The notes under the pieces are model-generated. The model was given only the letters and a program-made list of their open reading frames with translations, did not search any database and was not told the origin of the DNA. Of a stretch of 64,000 nt of DNA, positions 23,781 through 32,234 are shown piece by piece. Positions within the stretch are counted from its first letter, which is position 1. Every line of letters starts with the position of its first letter. This DNA comes from Flavobacterium crocinum (GTDB taxonomy: Bacteria; Bacteroidota; Bacteroidia; Flavobacteriales; Flavobacteriaceae): assembly GCF_003122385.1 (NCBI RefSeq), contig NZ_CP029255.1:2232001-2296000 (forward strand), in the 5' to 3' direction. The position numbers were made by a program, and so were the translations under genes.

Positions 23781-26255
23781 ATGAAGAAATTTTTCATTTT
23801 ATCTACGATAGCTGTTTTTGCGCTATTTCCTTCAAAACAATTTGCTCAGAGCAAAAAGAAAAAAGATCAAAAAGAGGTTCCGGCAGCTCCACCAGAAAAG
23901 AAACCGGAATCTTCAATCAAAGATTATAATAAAGTAATTACCAAAGATGCCATTTCGGACGACGGTCTTTTTACCGTTCATAAAGTCGATAAAAAGTATT
24001 ATTTCGAAATTCCGAATAAATATTTAAACAAAGACATGCTTTTGGTAAGCCGACTGGCAAAACTTCCTTCGAATTTAGGAGGAGGTTATGTTAACGCAGG
24101 TTCTGAAACCAATGAGCAGTTAATTGTCTGGCAGCGTTTTCAGGATAAAATCTTAATCAAATCAAAATCGTATAATTCGGTTGCTAATGATACTTTGCCG
24201 ATTAGTATTTCGGTTAAAGCTAATAATTATGAGCCTACTTTATACGCTTTTGATATTGTTGCCTTTAGTAAAGATTCAGCAAATACAGTTATTGACGTTA
24301 CTAAATTTTACAGTACAGATGTAAAAGCAATAAGTGGAATTTCAGCAGAAATGCGTGACACTTATAAAGTAAGAGGTTTGGATGATTCAAGAACTTTTAT
24401 TACCGCAATGAAAAGTTTTCCGATGAATATTGAAGTAATTCAAGACATGACATATAATGCTTCAAAACCTTCCATGTTAGAAGAATCGGAATCCATTAGT
24501 ATACAAATGAATCAGTCGATGATTTTACTGCCTGAAGTTCCAATGAAACCAAGATTAGCGGATCCGCGTGTGGGCTGGTTTACAGTGAGTCAATACGATT
24601 ACGGAAGCAATGAACTAAAATCTGATTTGAAAACTTATATCAGAAGATGGAGATTAGAACCAAAAGATCCGGAAGCTTATAACAGAGGTGAGTTGGTAGA
24701 ACCAATAAAACCTATCGTGTATTACTTAGATCCTGCAACCCCTGAAAAACTGAAAAAATACATCAAACAAGGAATTGAAGAATGGCAGAAACCTTTTGAA
24801 ACGGCAGGATTTAAAAATGCCATAATTGCAAAAGATGCCCCGACAAAAGAAGAAGATCCGGATTTTAGTCCTGAAGATGTGCGTTATTCAGTGATTCGAT
24901 ATGTAGCAAGTACAACCCGAAATGCAGTTGGACCAAGTGTTTCAGATCCAAGAACCGGAGAAATTATAGAAAGCGACGTAATTTGGTATCACAATCATTT
25001 GCGTTCTTATAGAAATAGATATTTACTGGAAACCGGAGCAGCAAATCCTTCAGCTAGAACTTTACAGACTAGTGACGAAGAAATGGGCGAAATGATGCGA
25101 ATGGTTATTGCTCACGAAGTTGGTCATGCTTTAGGGTTTCCGCATAATATGGGAGCAAGCTGTGCTTATGATGTTGAAAGTTACAGAAACGGAGATTTTA
25201 CGCAGCAAAACGGAATTTCAGCCAGTATAATGGATTATGCCCGTTTCAATTATATTGCGCAGCCTGGAGATAAAAACATTCGTTTTATTCGAAAAATGGG
25301 AACTTATGATCATTATGCTTTGAATTGGGGATACAGAGTTATTCCAACTGCAAAATCTCCTGAAGCAGAAATTCCAACTCTGGATAAATGGATTTTAGAA
25401 AAAGCAGGAAATCCTGTTTATAAATTCGGGAAACAAAGTAGCGCTTTTGATCCTACTTCGCAGACAGAAGATATTGGAAATAATTCAATGAAAGCAAGTT
25501 CGTATGGACTTAAAAATCTGGAATATGTGGCAAGTCATCTTAGCGAATGGACAAGTACAGCCACTAATAATTATGAAGATTTAGATGAACTATATAAAGA
25601 ATTACTGGATTGCTGGAGTCGTTATGTTGGGCATGTGGTTACGAATGTTGGTGGAATTTACGAAAATACCAAAAAGCCCAATCAGGCAGGAAGCGTTTAT
25701 GAAGTAGTTCCAAAAGCCAAACAGACCGAAGCAATGAACTGGCTTCAGAAAAATGCTTTTGAATCACCAACCTGGATTGTGAATACGAAAACTTTACAAA
25801 ATACCGAATTTGCCGGTTATACAGAAAAGTTTAGAAATCTTCAGGTAAGACAGCTTTATAGTTTAATGACTTTAGGAAGAGTTGGAAGATTAATGGACAA
25901 TGAAATTTTAAGCGGCGATAATTACAAAGCTTTGGATTTCTTTAAAGACATTCGTAAGGGAATCTGGAAAGAAACTGCAATTGTTTCAAATGTAACGGTT
26001 TATCGCAGAAACTTACAACGCGCTTACATTGACAGAATGGCCTATTTAATGACGGAAGAAATTAAATCGACCGATAGATCTGCAATATACTATAATGTAT
26101 CACAATCTGATTTAAGAGCGTTAGTTCGTGGAGAATTAAGTACCTTGAGAAAATCAATTGTTACAGCAAAAGCTGGAGCTGTAAATACGGAAACAAAATA
26201 CCATTACGAAGATTGTATCAAAAGAATTGATTTGATATTGAATCCGATTAAATAG
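23781..26255 (+). CDS. Secreted zinc-dependent metalloprotease (DUF5117/DUF4953 type)
   Basis: The 824-residue protein starts with a signal peptide (MKKFFILSTIAVFALFPSKQFAQS), then a Lys/Pro-rich linker. The N-terminal part (about 75-300: DGLFTVHKVDKKYYFEIPNKYLNKDMLLVSRLAK...) matches DUF5117-like regions. The catalytic part holds the zincin motif HEVGHALGFPHN, giving His445, Glu446, His449 and His455, and a possible Met-turn (ASIMDYARFNYIAQPGD), so it looks like a metzincin-type peptidase. These large periplasmic or secreted proteins are common in Bacteroidota; substrates are unknown. Promoter and terminator on both sides suggest a single-gene transcript. Confidence 0.92.
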   Translation: MKKFFILSTIAVFALFPSKQFAQSKKKKDQKEVPAAPPEKKPESSIKDYNKVITKDAISDDGLFTVHKVDKKYYFEIPNKYLNKDMLLVSRLAKLPSNLGGGYVNAGSETNEQLIVWQRFQDKILIKSKSYNSVANDTLPISISVKANNYEPTLYAFDIVAFSKDSANTVIDVTKFYSTDVKAISGISAEMRDTYKVRGLDDSRTFITAMKSFPMNIEVIQDMTYNASKPSMLEESESISIQMNQSMILLPEVPMKPRLADPRVGWFTVSQYDYGSNELKSDLKTYIRRWRLEPKDPEAYNRGELVEPIKPIVYYLDPATPEKLKKYIKQGIEEWQKPFETAGFKNAIIAKDAPTKEEDPDFSPEDVRYSVIRYVASTTRNAVGPSVSDPRTGEIIESDVIWYHNHLRSYRNRYLLETGAANPSARTLQTSDEEMGEMMRMVIAHEVGHALGFPHNMGASCAYDVESYRNGDFTQQNGISASIMDYARFNYIAQPGDKNIRFIRKMGTYDHYALNWGYRVIPTAKSPEAEIPTLDKWILEKAGNPVYKFGKQSSAFDPTSQTEDIGNNSMKASSYGLKNLEYVASHLSEWTSTATNNYEDLDELYKELLDCWSRYVGHVVTNVGGIYENTKKPNQAGSVYEVVPKAKQTEAMNWLQKNAFESPTWIVNTKTLQNTEFAGYTEKFRNLQVRQLYSLMTLGRVGRLMDNEILSGDNYKALDFFKDIRKGIWKETAIVSNVTVYRRNLQRAYIDRMAYLMTEEIKSTDRSAIYYNVSQSDLRALVRGELSTLRKSIVTAKAGAVNTETKYHYEDCIKRIDLILNPIK

Positions 26256-26264
26256 TAAAAAACA

Positions 26265-26295
26265 AAAAGAGGCTTATTTAAGCCTCTTTTTTTTA
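26265..26295. terminator. Bidirectional terminator between convergent genes
   Basis: AAGAGGCTTA and TAAGCCTCTT pair around TT and are flanked by an A-tract and a T-tract, so it can serve the metalloprotease gene (plus) and the Spy-like gene (minus). Confidence 0.9.
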
Positions 26296-26302
26296 AATCA
26301 GA

Positions 26303-26743
26303 TTAGATTTTATCTTTTCTGTGCTCACTCATTTTTTCTCTTGCTTTGTCTTTTTTCTCTTCCTGCAAAGCTTTCCATTTAGTATATTGATCGGCTTTTA
26401 AAATTGATTTCATTTTAGCATCATTTGCGGCTACTTCATCTTCCATTTGTTTTTTGAAAGCTGCTTTTTCTTCAGCAGTTGGTTTAGTACTGCTGTCTTT
26501 TTTGTCTTTTCGGGCTTCTCTGAATTTTTCAGCTTTAGCACTTCTGTCTGCCAGCAGCTGTTTTACTTGTGCTTGTTGACTTGCATCCAGATTTAGTTCT
26601 GTAGTTAACTTTTTAAGTTGTTTTTCATTTCGTTGTTCAGGAGTCATTCTTTCTCTTGGCTCACGAGATGGATTTTGGTCTGCGTCTTGTGCAAAACTTG
26701 CTATTCCAATAAATAGCATAGCTGCAATAAATAATTTTTTCAT
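26303..26743 (-). CDS. Small secreted, highly charged helical protein (Spy/CpxP-like)
   Basis: The 146-residue product has a signal peptide (MKKLFIAAMLFIGIASFAQ) and a mature part rich in Lys, Glu, Gln and Ala predicted as long helices. MTPEQRNEKQLKKLTTELNLDASQQAQVKQLLADRSAK resembles the LTxxQ repeats of the periplasmic chaperones Spy and CpxP. A second such unit appears later (KSILKADQYTKWKALQEE). A periplasmic chaperone or stress role is therefore an inference. It is transcribed alone, divergent from ldhA. Confidence 0.75.
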   Translation of the reverse strand: MKKLFIAAMLFIGIASFAQDADQNPSREPRERMTPEQRNEKQLKKLTTELNLDASQQAQVKQLLADRSAKAEKFREARKDKKDSSTKPTAEEKAAFKKQMEDEVAANDAKMKSILKADQYTKWKALQEEKKDKAREKMSEHRKDKI

Positions 26744-26938
26744 ATCTAAGTTTCTTTTATTGTTTATAATGATTAGACTTTATCTAATTCAAATGGTTTA
26801 AACTAATATTTAGATTTATAATTTATTTAACAGATTGAAAAGTAGTGGATTAATAGTTTAATTTCTGCTCTATTGAAGATAATTTCTTATTTTTAAGGTA
26901 TAAACAAATTTGAAACTGAGAATTTAATCTAATCATTT

Positions 26939-27940
26939 ATGAATAAAATAGCCTTCTTTTCTACGCAGCCTTACGATAAAACATTCTTTAATAAATATAA
27001 TGCAGATTTTGGCTTTCAACTAGATTTCTTTGAAACACAATTAAATCCGCAGACTGTGGCTTTAATTGAAGAATGCGAAATTGTTTGTGTTTTTGTAAAT
27101 GATATTGTAAACGAAACAGTTATCAAACAATTAGCAGAAAAAAATGTAAAAATCATTGCTTTACGTTGTGCCGGTTTTAATAATGTAGATTTAGAAGCTG
27201 CAAAAAAATACAATATAAAAGTCTGCCGTGTTCCTGCATATTCTCCGCAGGCAGTTGCAGAACATGCGATGGCTATGATTTTGACTTTAAACAGAAAAAC
27301 ACATAAAGCGTACAACAGAGTTCGTGAACAAAATTTTTCTTTAAACGGATTATTAGGTTTTGATTTATTCGGAAAAACAATTGGAATTATTGGAACGGGA
27401 AATATCGGAAAAGCATTTTCTAAAATTGCATTAGGTTTTGGCTGTAAAGTCCTGGCTTATGATATTGTAGAAAGCGAAGAAATGAAAAAAGACGGCGTTT
27501 CTTTTGTTGGTTTAGAAGAGATTTTTAAATCAGGTGATATTATTTCGCTTCATTGTCCATTGAATGATCAAACGAAACATGTGATTAATAAAACTTCCAT
27601 TTCTTTTATGAAAGATAGTGTTATGATTATCAACACAAGTCGGGGCGGATTAATCGAAACTGCATCAGTTATTGAAGGTTTGAAAGAAGGAAAAATAGGT
27701 TATTTAGGAATCGATGTTTACGAACAGGAAGAAAAACTATTCTTCAGAGATTTATCAGCAGATATTATTCAGGATGATGCGATTCAGCGTTTAATGAGTT
27801 TTCCAAATGTTTTGGTAACGGCACACCAGGCATTTTTTACCAATGAAGCTTTGACGCAGATTGCTTTAGTGACTTTTAATAATATTAAATCATTGTTGGC
27901 GAAAAACGATATCAAAAATAAGGCGGCGTTGTTAGTGTAA
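26939..27940 (+). CDS. ldhA: D-lactate dehydrogenase-like 2-hydroxyacid dehydrogenase
   Basis: The 333-residue enzyme has the fermentative D-LDH layout: KIAFFSTQPYDKTFF at the N-terminus, IIALRCAGFNNVDLEAAKKYNI, VPAYSPQAVAEHAMAMIL, the NAD-binding GIIGTGNIGKAFSKI, INTSRGGLIET with the catalytic Arg, and LVTAHQAFFTNEAL with the catalytic His. It would reduce pyruvate to D-lactate with NADH in the cytoplasm. A lipoprotein gene follows after 16 bp and may share the transcript. Confidence 0.92.
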   Translation: MNKIAFFSTQPYDKTFFNKYNADFGFQLDFFETQLNPQTVALIEECEIVCVFVNDIVNETVIKQLAEKNVKIIALRCAGFNNVDLEAAKKYNIKVCRVPAYSPQAVAEHAMAMILTLNRKTHKAYNRVREQNFSLNGLLGFDLFGKTIGIIGTGNIGKAFSKIALGFGCKVLAYDIVESEEMKKDGVSFVGLEEIFKSGDIISLHCPLNDQTKHVINKTSISFMKDSVMIINTSRGGLIETASVIEGLKEGKIGYLGIDVYEQEEKLFFRDLSADIIQDDAIQRLMSFPNVLVTAHQAFFTNEALTQIALVTFNNIKSLLAKNDIKNKAALLV

Positions 27941-27956
27941 TTTAAAATATTGGATT

Positions 27957-28553
27957 ATGAAAAATAAAATTCTAATTCTAATCGGAATCCTGACATTGTA
28001 TTCTTGTCAGGATAAAAAGGATTCAAAAAATATTGTCAAAACGATTGTTCAGGATACTTTATCAAAAACAATAGGAGGAACGGCAGATTTAAGCGATGCA
28101 CCACCAAGAGACGATAAAGCAGTTGCGTTAATTAGAAAACAATTGAATGTTTTATTGAAAAGTGATTTACCCGCGTTAACAAAAGACGATCGTTACTTTT
28201 ATTATGAAGAATTTGATTTAAATAACGATAAGAAAAACGAGTATTTTGTTGGTTTCTCCAATTCGTATTTCTGCGGAAGCGGAGGTTGTTCTGGCTATAT
28301 TTTGAATAATGACGGAAGTGTAATTAACAAATTCACTGTAACCGATTTTCCTATTTATGTAACCACTTCTTCAACTGAAAAATTTTACGATCTTATATTT
28401 GAAAGCGGAGGGAAGTTTTATCTTTTAAAAATGAAAAGTGGAAAATATCCGTCCAATCCATCTGTTCAGGAACTTGTGAAAAAAGATGTTTTGAAAGGAA
28501 GTACAAAGGTTTTGGATATTAGCGATAAGAAGTTTGAGAAGTATTCTTTTTAA
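27957..28553 (+). CDS. Putative lipoprotein of unknown function
   Basis: The 198-residue protein has a lipoprotein signal (MKNKILILIGILTLYSC, Cys17) followed by QDKKDSKN. The mature part includes DLNNDKKNEYFVGFSNSYFCGSGGCSGYILNNDGSVI: an EF-hand-like DxNxDxxxE loop as in calcium-binding or integrin-like repeats, then a Cys-Gly pair that could form a disulfide. I do not recognise a named family. It follows ldhA by 16 bp. Confidence 0.75.
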   Translation: MKNKILILIGILTLYSCQDKKDSKNIVKTIVQDTLSKTIGGTADLSDAPPRDDKAVALIRKQLNVLLKSDLPALTKDDRYFYYEEFDLNNDKKNEYFVGFSNSYFCGSGGCSGYILNNDGSVINKFTVTDFPIYVTTSSTEKFYDLIFESGGKFYLLKMKSGKYPSNPSVQELVKKDVLKGSTKVLDISDKKFEKYSF

Positions 28554-28561
28554 GAAATAAG

Positions 28562-28596
28562 AAACCCGACAGTCTTTTTTAAGTCTGTCGGGTTTG
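28562..28596. terminator. Strong terminator between lipoprotein gene and lysS
   Basis: AAACCCGACAG and CTGTCGGGTTT form a perfect 11-bp stem around TCTTTTTTAAGT. It lies between convergent genes; the T-tract is better placed inside than after the stem. Confidence 0.75.
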
Positions 28597-28642
28597 AATA
28601 TTAGAAATTTTAAATTGGAATTTGGAATTTAAATTTTGGAAT
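28597..28642. repeat. TTGGAATTTGGAATTT word repeat after lysS
   Basis: The words TTGGAATTTGGAATTT and TTTTGGAATTT stand next to the lysS stop codon. A similar word (GATTGGAATTTGGA) is at 18692-18707. Confidence 0.5.
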
Positions 28643-30346
28643 TTACCCCACCAATTCCACAAATTTAAACTCACCGTCAACAACAACTTTAGTTAAACCG
28701 TGTTTAGATAAGTTTTTCATGGAAGCATCCCATTTTTTACCGCTTAAGTTAGCTGTAATTTTTAGTTGCGTTAAATCCATTCTATTTTCATTTTTTGTAA
28801 GCAAGTCAATGATGAATTTTTCTTCATCAGAAAGTTCGATCTGAGCTTGTTTTTTCTCCGGACGCATTTGAGGAAACAATAAAACTTCCTGAATCGAAGC
28901 GTTGTTTGTTAAATACATAATCAAACGATCCATTCCAATTCCCATTCCGGAAGTTGGAGGCATACCGTATTCAAGAGCTCTTAAGAAATCTTCATCGATA
29001 ATTCCGTTTGCTTCATCATCACCTTTTTCAGAAAGACGCATTTGATCTTCAAAACGCTCTCTTTGATCAATCGGGTCATTTAATTCAGAATAAGCATTTG
29101 CGATTTCTTTACCACAAACCATTAATTCAAAACGTTCCGTCAAATCCGGATTATCGCGGTGCTCTTTACAAAGCGGAGACATTTCTTTTGGATAATCTGT
29201 AATGAAAGTTGGCTGAATATAATTTCCTTCACATTTTGCTCCAAAAATCTCATCAATCAATTTTCCTTTACCCATTGTTTCGTCAACCTCGATTCCCATT
29301 CCTCTTGCAGCTTCAAACAATTCTTGTTCTGTTTTTCCGGAAATATCAAAACCAGTAAAATGTTTGATAGAATCAGTCATTGTTACACGAGCGTAAGGCG
29401 CTTTAAAGTTGATTTTGTGTTCGCCAAAAGTAACTTCGCTTGTGCCATTTACAGCAATCGCGCAATGTTCAAGCAAACCTTCAGCAAAATCCATCATCCA
29501 GTTGTAGTCTTTGTAGGCTACATATATTTCCATTGCAGTAAATTCAGGATTATGCGTTCTGTCCATACCTTCGTTACGGAAGTTTCGAGAGAACTCATAA
29601 ACACCTTCAAATCCACCAACAATTAATCTTTTTAAGTATAACTCATTTGCAATACGCATATAAAGCGGAATATCAAGCGAGTTATGATGCGTGATAAATG
29701 GTCTTGCCGAAGCACCACCAGGAATGGATTGTAAAACCGGAGTATCTACTTCAAGATATCCAGCATTGTTAAAATACTCTCTCATCGCAGTGAACAATTT
29801 AGTTCTCTTAAGGAAAGTTTCTTTAACCTGTGGGTTTACTGTCAAATCTACGTAACGCATTCTGTAACGTAATTCAGCATCGTTGAAAGCATCGTGTACA
29901 TTTCCTTCTTCGTCAACTTTTGGCAACGGAAGCGGACGTAATGTTTTGCTTAAGAAAGTAAAACCATTAACACGAATACATTTTGCACCAACCTGAGTCG
30001 TAAACAATTCACCTTCAATACCAATAAAGTCACCTAAGTCAGTAAGTTTTTTGAATACTTGGTTGTATAATGTTTTATCATCGCCTTCACACAAAACATC
30101 GCGATTTACGTACAATTGAATACGTCCTTCACTGTCTTGTAATTCAGCAAAACAAGCTTTACCTTGATCTCTAACACTCATCAAACGACCAGCTACGATA
30201 ACCTTCTTACCCTCTTCAAAAGATTCCTTTATCTGTTTAGAAGTATGATTTACAGGAAAAAGATTTGCGGGATACGGATTGATTCCTAAGCTTCGTAAGC
30301 TTTGAAGTTTTTCTCTTCGGATGATTTCTTGTTCTGATAATGCCAT
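28643..30346 (-). CDS. lysS: Lysine--tRNA ligase (class II)
   Basis: The 567-residue class II synthetase charges tRNA-Lys. It has an N-terminal OB-fold anticodon-binding domain (KVIVAGRLMSVRDQGKACFAELQDSEGRIQLYV), class II motif 1 (AMREYFNNAGYLEVDTPVLQSIPGGASARPF), motif 2 (FRNEGMDRTHNPEFTAMEIY) and motif 3 (GMGIGMDRLIMYLT). About 60 extra residues at the C-terminus (KKQAQIELSDEEKFIIDLLTK...) form a small helical domain beyond the core, as in other Flavobacteria. A consensus -7 box is 23 bp upstream. Confidence 0.97.
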   Translation of the reverse strand: MALSEQEIIRREKLQSLRSLGINPYPANLFPVNHTSKQIKESFEEGKKVIVAGRLMSVRDQGKACFAELQDSEGRIQLYVNRDVLCEGDDKTLYNQVFKKLTDLGDFIGIEGELFTTQVGAKCIRVNGFTFLSKTLRPLPLPKVDEEGNVHDAFNDAELRYRMRYVDLTVNPQVKETFLKRTKLFTAMREYFNNAGYLEVDTPVLQSIPGGASARPFITHHNSLDIPLYMRIANELYLKRLIVGGFEGVYEFSRNFRNEGMDRTHNPEFTAMEIYVAYKDYNWMMDFAEGLLEHCAIAVNGTSEVTFGEHKINFKAPYARVTMTDSIKHFTGFDISGKTEQELFEAARGMGIEVDETMGKGKLIDEIFGAKCEGNYIQPTFITDYPKEMSPLCKEHRDNPDLTERFELMVCGKEIANAYSELNDPIDQRERFEDQMRLSEKGDDEANGIIDEDFLRALEYGMPPTSGMGIGMDRLIMYLTNNASIQEVLLFPQMRPEKKQAQIELSDEEKFIIDLLTKNENRMDLTQLKITANLSGKKWDASMKNLSKHGLTKVVVDGEFKFVELVG

Positions 30347-30369
30347 TTTGTGCTATTTTTTTAAGTGTG

Positions 30370-30377
30370 CAAAGATA
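30370..30377 (-). promoter_or_regulatory. Promoter -7 box of lysS
   Basis: Minus-strand TATCTTTG matches TAnnTTTG exactly, 23 bp before the ATG. A TTTG lies 24 bp upstream of it. Confidence 0.65.
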
Positions 30378-30454
30378 AAATTTTTGTTTCAAGTTTCCAC
30401 TCAAACTGTTAAGGTTTTTTGTAGCAGAAATTTAAGGTTTTTCAGGAACGTTTT

Positions 30455-30523
30455 GTCCCGCTATCCGCTTGTATCTTTTTCCTGCTAAAGAAGCAGGAAA
30501 AAGGATACCGCTTCTATCGGGGC
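30455..30523. repeat. Nested palindrome with CCCGC...CGGGG ends
   Basis: The central hairpin is a perfect 12-bp stem, CTTTTTCCTGCT (30475-30486) and AGCAGGAAAAAG (30492-30503). It is flanked by GTATC and GATAC, then by two direct CCGCTT copies, and closed by CCCGCTAT and TATCGGGG. It lies in the 304-bp space between divergent lysS and the lipoprotein gene at 30651. The rest of that space has the lysS promoter and a CTTAGTATCTTAG word repeat (30605-30640). Confidence 0.75.
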
Positions 30524-30650
30524 TAGACAAGAGGTTTTTGTTTTCATAAGAGGTTTTAGCCGGAGTGTATTTGTAATGTTTCTGTAAGAAATAAACGAAA
30601 AAAAACTTAGTATCTTAGCCTCTCAGAACCTTAGTGTCTTTAAAGAAAAA

Positions 30651-31376
30651 ATGAAACACATATCAATCTTATTGCTGATAATTTTATGTACAGGCTGTCA
30701 AATTACAGAAACACTTACAATCCATTCAGACGGAAGCGGCACAATAGAAATAGAGCAACTTAGAGAGGAGAATAGTTATATGCAGTTGGCCGGTGAGGAA
30801 TATTCTAAGGAAAATGTATTTCAGGACACCACTTATGTTTTTAAAGAATATATTGAAAAATACAAAGAAAACTTTGTGAAATATAAACCAGAAGAACAAC
30901 AGTTGTTTCAAAAATATGCCAATGTAAAAACACAGATCAAACGAAGTTCTTATGAAAAAGAATTCCGAACTGTTTTTGCGCTTCATTTTAATGAAGTATC
31001 CGAAATTCCGGATTTGTTCAAGACAGAAGATTATGCATCAGATATTCAGCATAATTATGCTTTAACAGCAGAGGAACATTATTTTAGAATAGGATATGCA
31101 TTTGACGGAAAAATATTCAAACGTTCAGTCACAATTATCAATACAGCTGAATTAGAAAAAGCAAAATTGCAAGCCGAAAATTTTGAGAAAAAGTATGGTT
31201 CTTCAAAACTGACTCAATTGTATGTTTTGAAATATCATTTCCCAAAAACGATAAAATCGATTTCCAATTCAAAAGCTATAATCAATTCAGATAAAAAATC
31301 TTTAACATTAGAATTTAAATTGTCGGATTGTTTACGTGATCCGGAAATAACAAATTTGGAAGTAGTTTTGGAATAG
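30651..31376 (+). CDS. Putative lipoprotein, first of a paralogous pair
   Basis: The 241-residue protein has a lipoprotein signal (MKHISILLLIILCTGC, Cys16). The mature N-terminus QITETLTIHSDGSGTIEIE parallels FTENITINENGTGKFSVD in the next gene, and both continue with a Met/Ala-Gly segment, a charged helical middle and a C-terminal KYHFPKTIKSISNSKAIINSDKKSLTLEFKLSDCLRDPE-type strand region. The repeated theme suggests an exported beta-sandwich with a helical insertion. Function unknown. Confidence 0.8.
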   Translation: MKHISILLLIILCTGCQITETLTIHSDGSGTIEIEQLREENSYMQLAGEEYSKENVFQDTTYVFKEYIEKYKENFVKYKPEEQQLFQKYANVKTQIKRSSYEKEFRTVFALHFNEVSEIPDLFKTEDYASDIQHNYALTAEEHYFRIGYAFDGKIFKRSVTIINTAELEKAKLQAENFEKKYGSSKLTQLYVLKYHFPKTIKSISNSKAIINSDKKSLTLEFKLSDCLRDPEITNLEVVLE

Positions 31377-31450
31377 AATAAAAAGAAAGTCGAAAAACCC
31401 AGCATCTTATCAACTTACAATCTTAGAATCTCAGAACCTAAAAAACTTCG

Positions 31451-31458
31451 TATCTTTG
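31451..31458 (+). promoter_or_regulatory. Promoter -7 box of the second lipoprotein
   Basis: TATCTTTG matches TAnnTTTG exactly. It ends a stretch of CTTAGAATCTCAGAACC word repeats. Transcription would begin near 31463, which argues against the ATG at 31459 and for the start at 31477. Confidence 0.55.
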
Positions 31459-31476
31459 ATGAAAAATTGTACTCTT

Positions 31477-32229
31477 ATGAAATTATATAAATTACTTAGT
31501 TTTTCTTTTTTAATCGCAACTTTAACGAGTTGTACTTTTACCGAAAACATTACAATCAATGAAAACGGAACAGGAAAATTTTCTGTAGATATGGATGGTT
31601 CTGCTCTGATGGAAATGGCTGGTGATCAAATTGGAAGCCAAATGGGAGCTGATGCCAAAAAAGATATCGATTCTACTTTTACTTTCAAACAACTATTTGA
31701 AGAGAAAAAAGACAGTATTGCCAAAATGACACCCGAAGCTCAAAAAGAATTGAAAAAACTGGAGAATTTTGTGGTTACGACTAAAATGAGTGCAGAGAAA
31801 AAACAGTTTTTAATGACAATGGCCACTGATTTTAAAAATGTAAACGAACTACAGGATATTCTACAAACGGCGAGTACGCTTCAAAAGTTAGAAGGAGGAG
31901 CTAATGCCGGGCCGTTAGGAAGTGGTTTTGGTAATAACAACAGTAAACTAAGTTATACTTACGACGGAAAGAAATTTACGAGAAAAGCCGTAATTGATAA
32001 GCAAAAACTAGCTGAGATCAAAAAAGATTCAACGGCAGATATGTCTAAAATGATGTTTGCTTCGTCTAATTATGTTATCAAATATAATTTCCCTAAAAAG
32101 ATCAAGAAAGTCTCTAATCCAAATGCATTGTTTAGTGACGATCGAAAATCAATTACAATTCAATATTCTTTTACGGATTATATGGAGAATCCAGACAAAC
32201 TTAACTTCGATGTTGAGTTTGAAAAATAA
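31477..32229 (+). CDS. Putative lipoprotein, second of a paralogous pair
   Basis: Start placed at ATG 31477 (MKLYKLLSFSFLIATLTSC, lipobox Cys19; 250 residues) because the in-frame ATG at 31459 overlaps the expected transcription start. The mature protein begins TFTENITINENGTGKFSVDMDGSALMEMAG and ends KYNFPKKIKKVSNPNALFSDDRKSITIQYSFTDYMENPDKLNFDVEFE, aligning in order with the upstream paralogue. The middle is charged and helical. It lies 5 bp before lipB and may be cotranscribed with it. Function unknown. Confidence 0.8.
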   Translation: MKLYKLLSFSFLIATLTSCTFTENITINENGTGKFSVDMDGSALMEMAGDQIGSQMGADAKKDIDSTFTFKQLFEEKKDSIAKMTPEAQKELKKLENFVVTTKMSAEKKQFLMTMATDFKNVNELQDILQTASTLQKLEGGANAGPLGSGFGNNNSKLSYTYDGKKFTRKAVIDKQKLAEIKKDSTADMSKMMFASSNYVIKYNFPKKIKKVSNPNALFSDDRKSITIQYSFTDYMENPDKLNFDVEFEK

Positions 32230-32234
32230 TTAAA

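Noticed and set aside
28562..28596. Riboswitch-like structure near lysS
   Set aside because: It lies between convergent 3' ends, so it is a terminator rather than a leader element.
29159..29626. 155-residue plus-strand frame inside lysS
   Set aside because: It is antisense to a conserved tRNA synthetase, with atypical composition rich in Phe, Cys and Ser.
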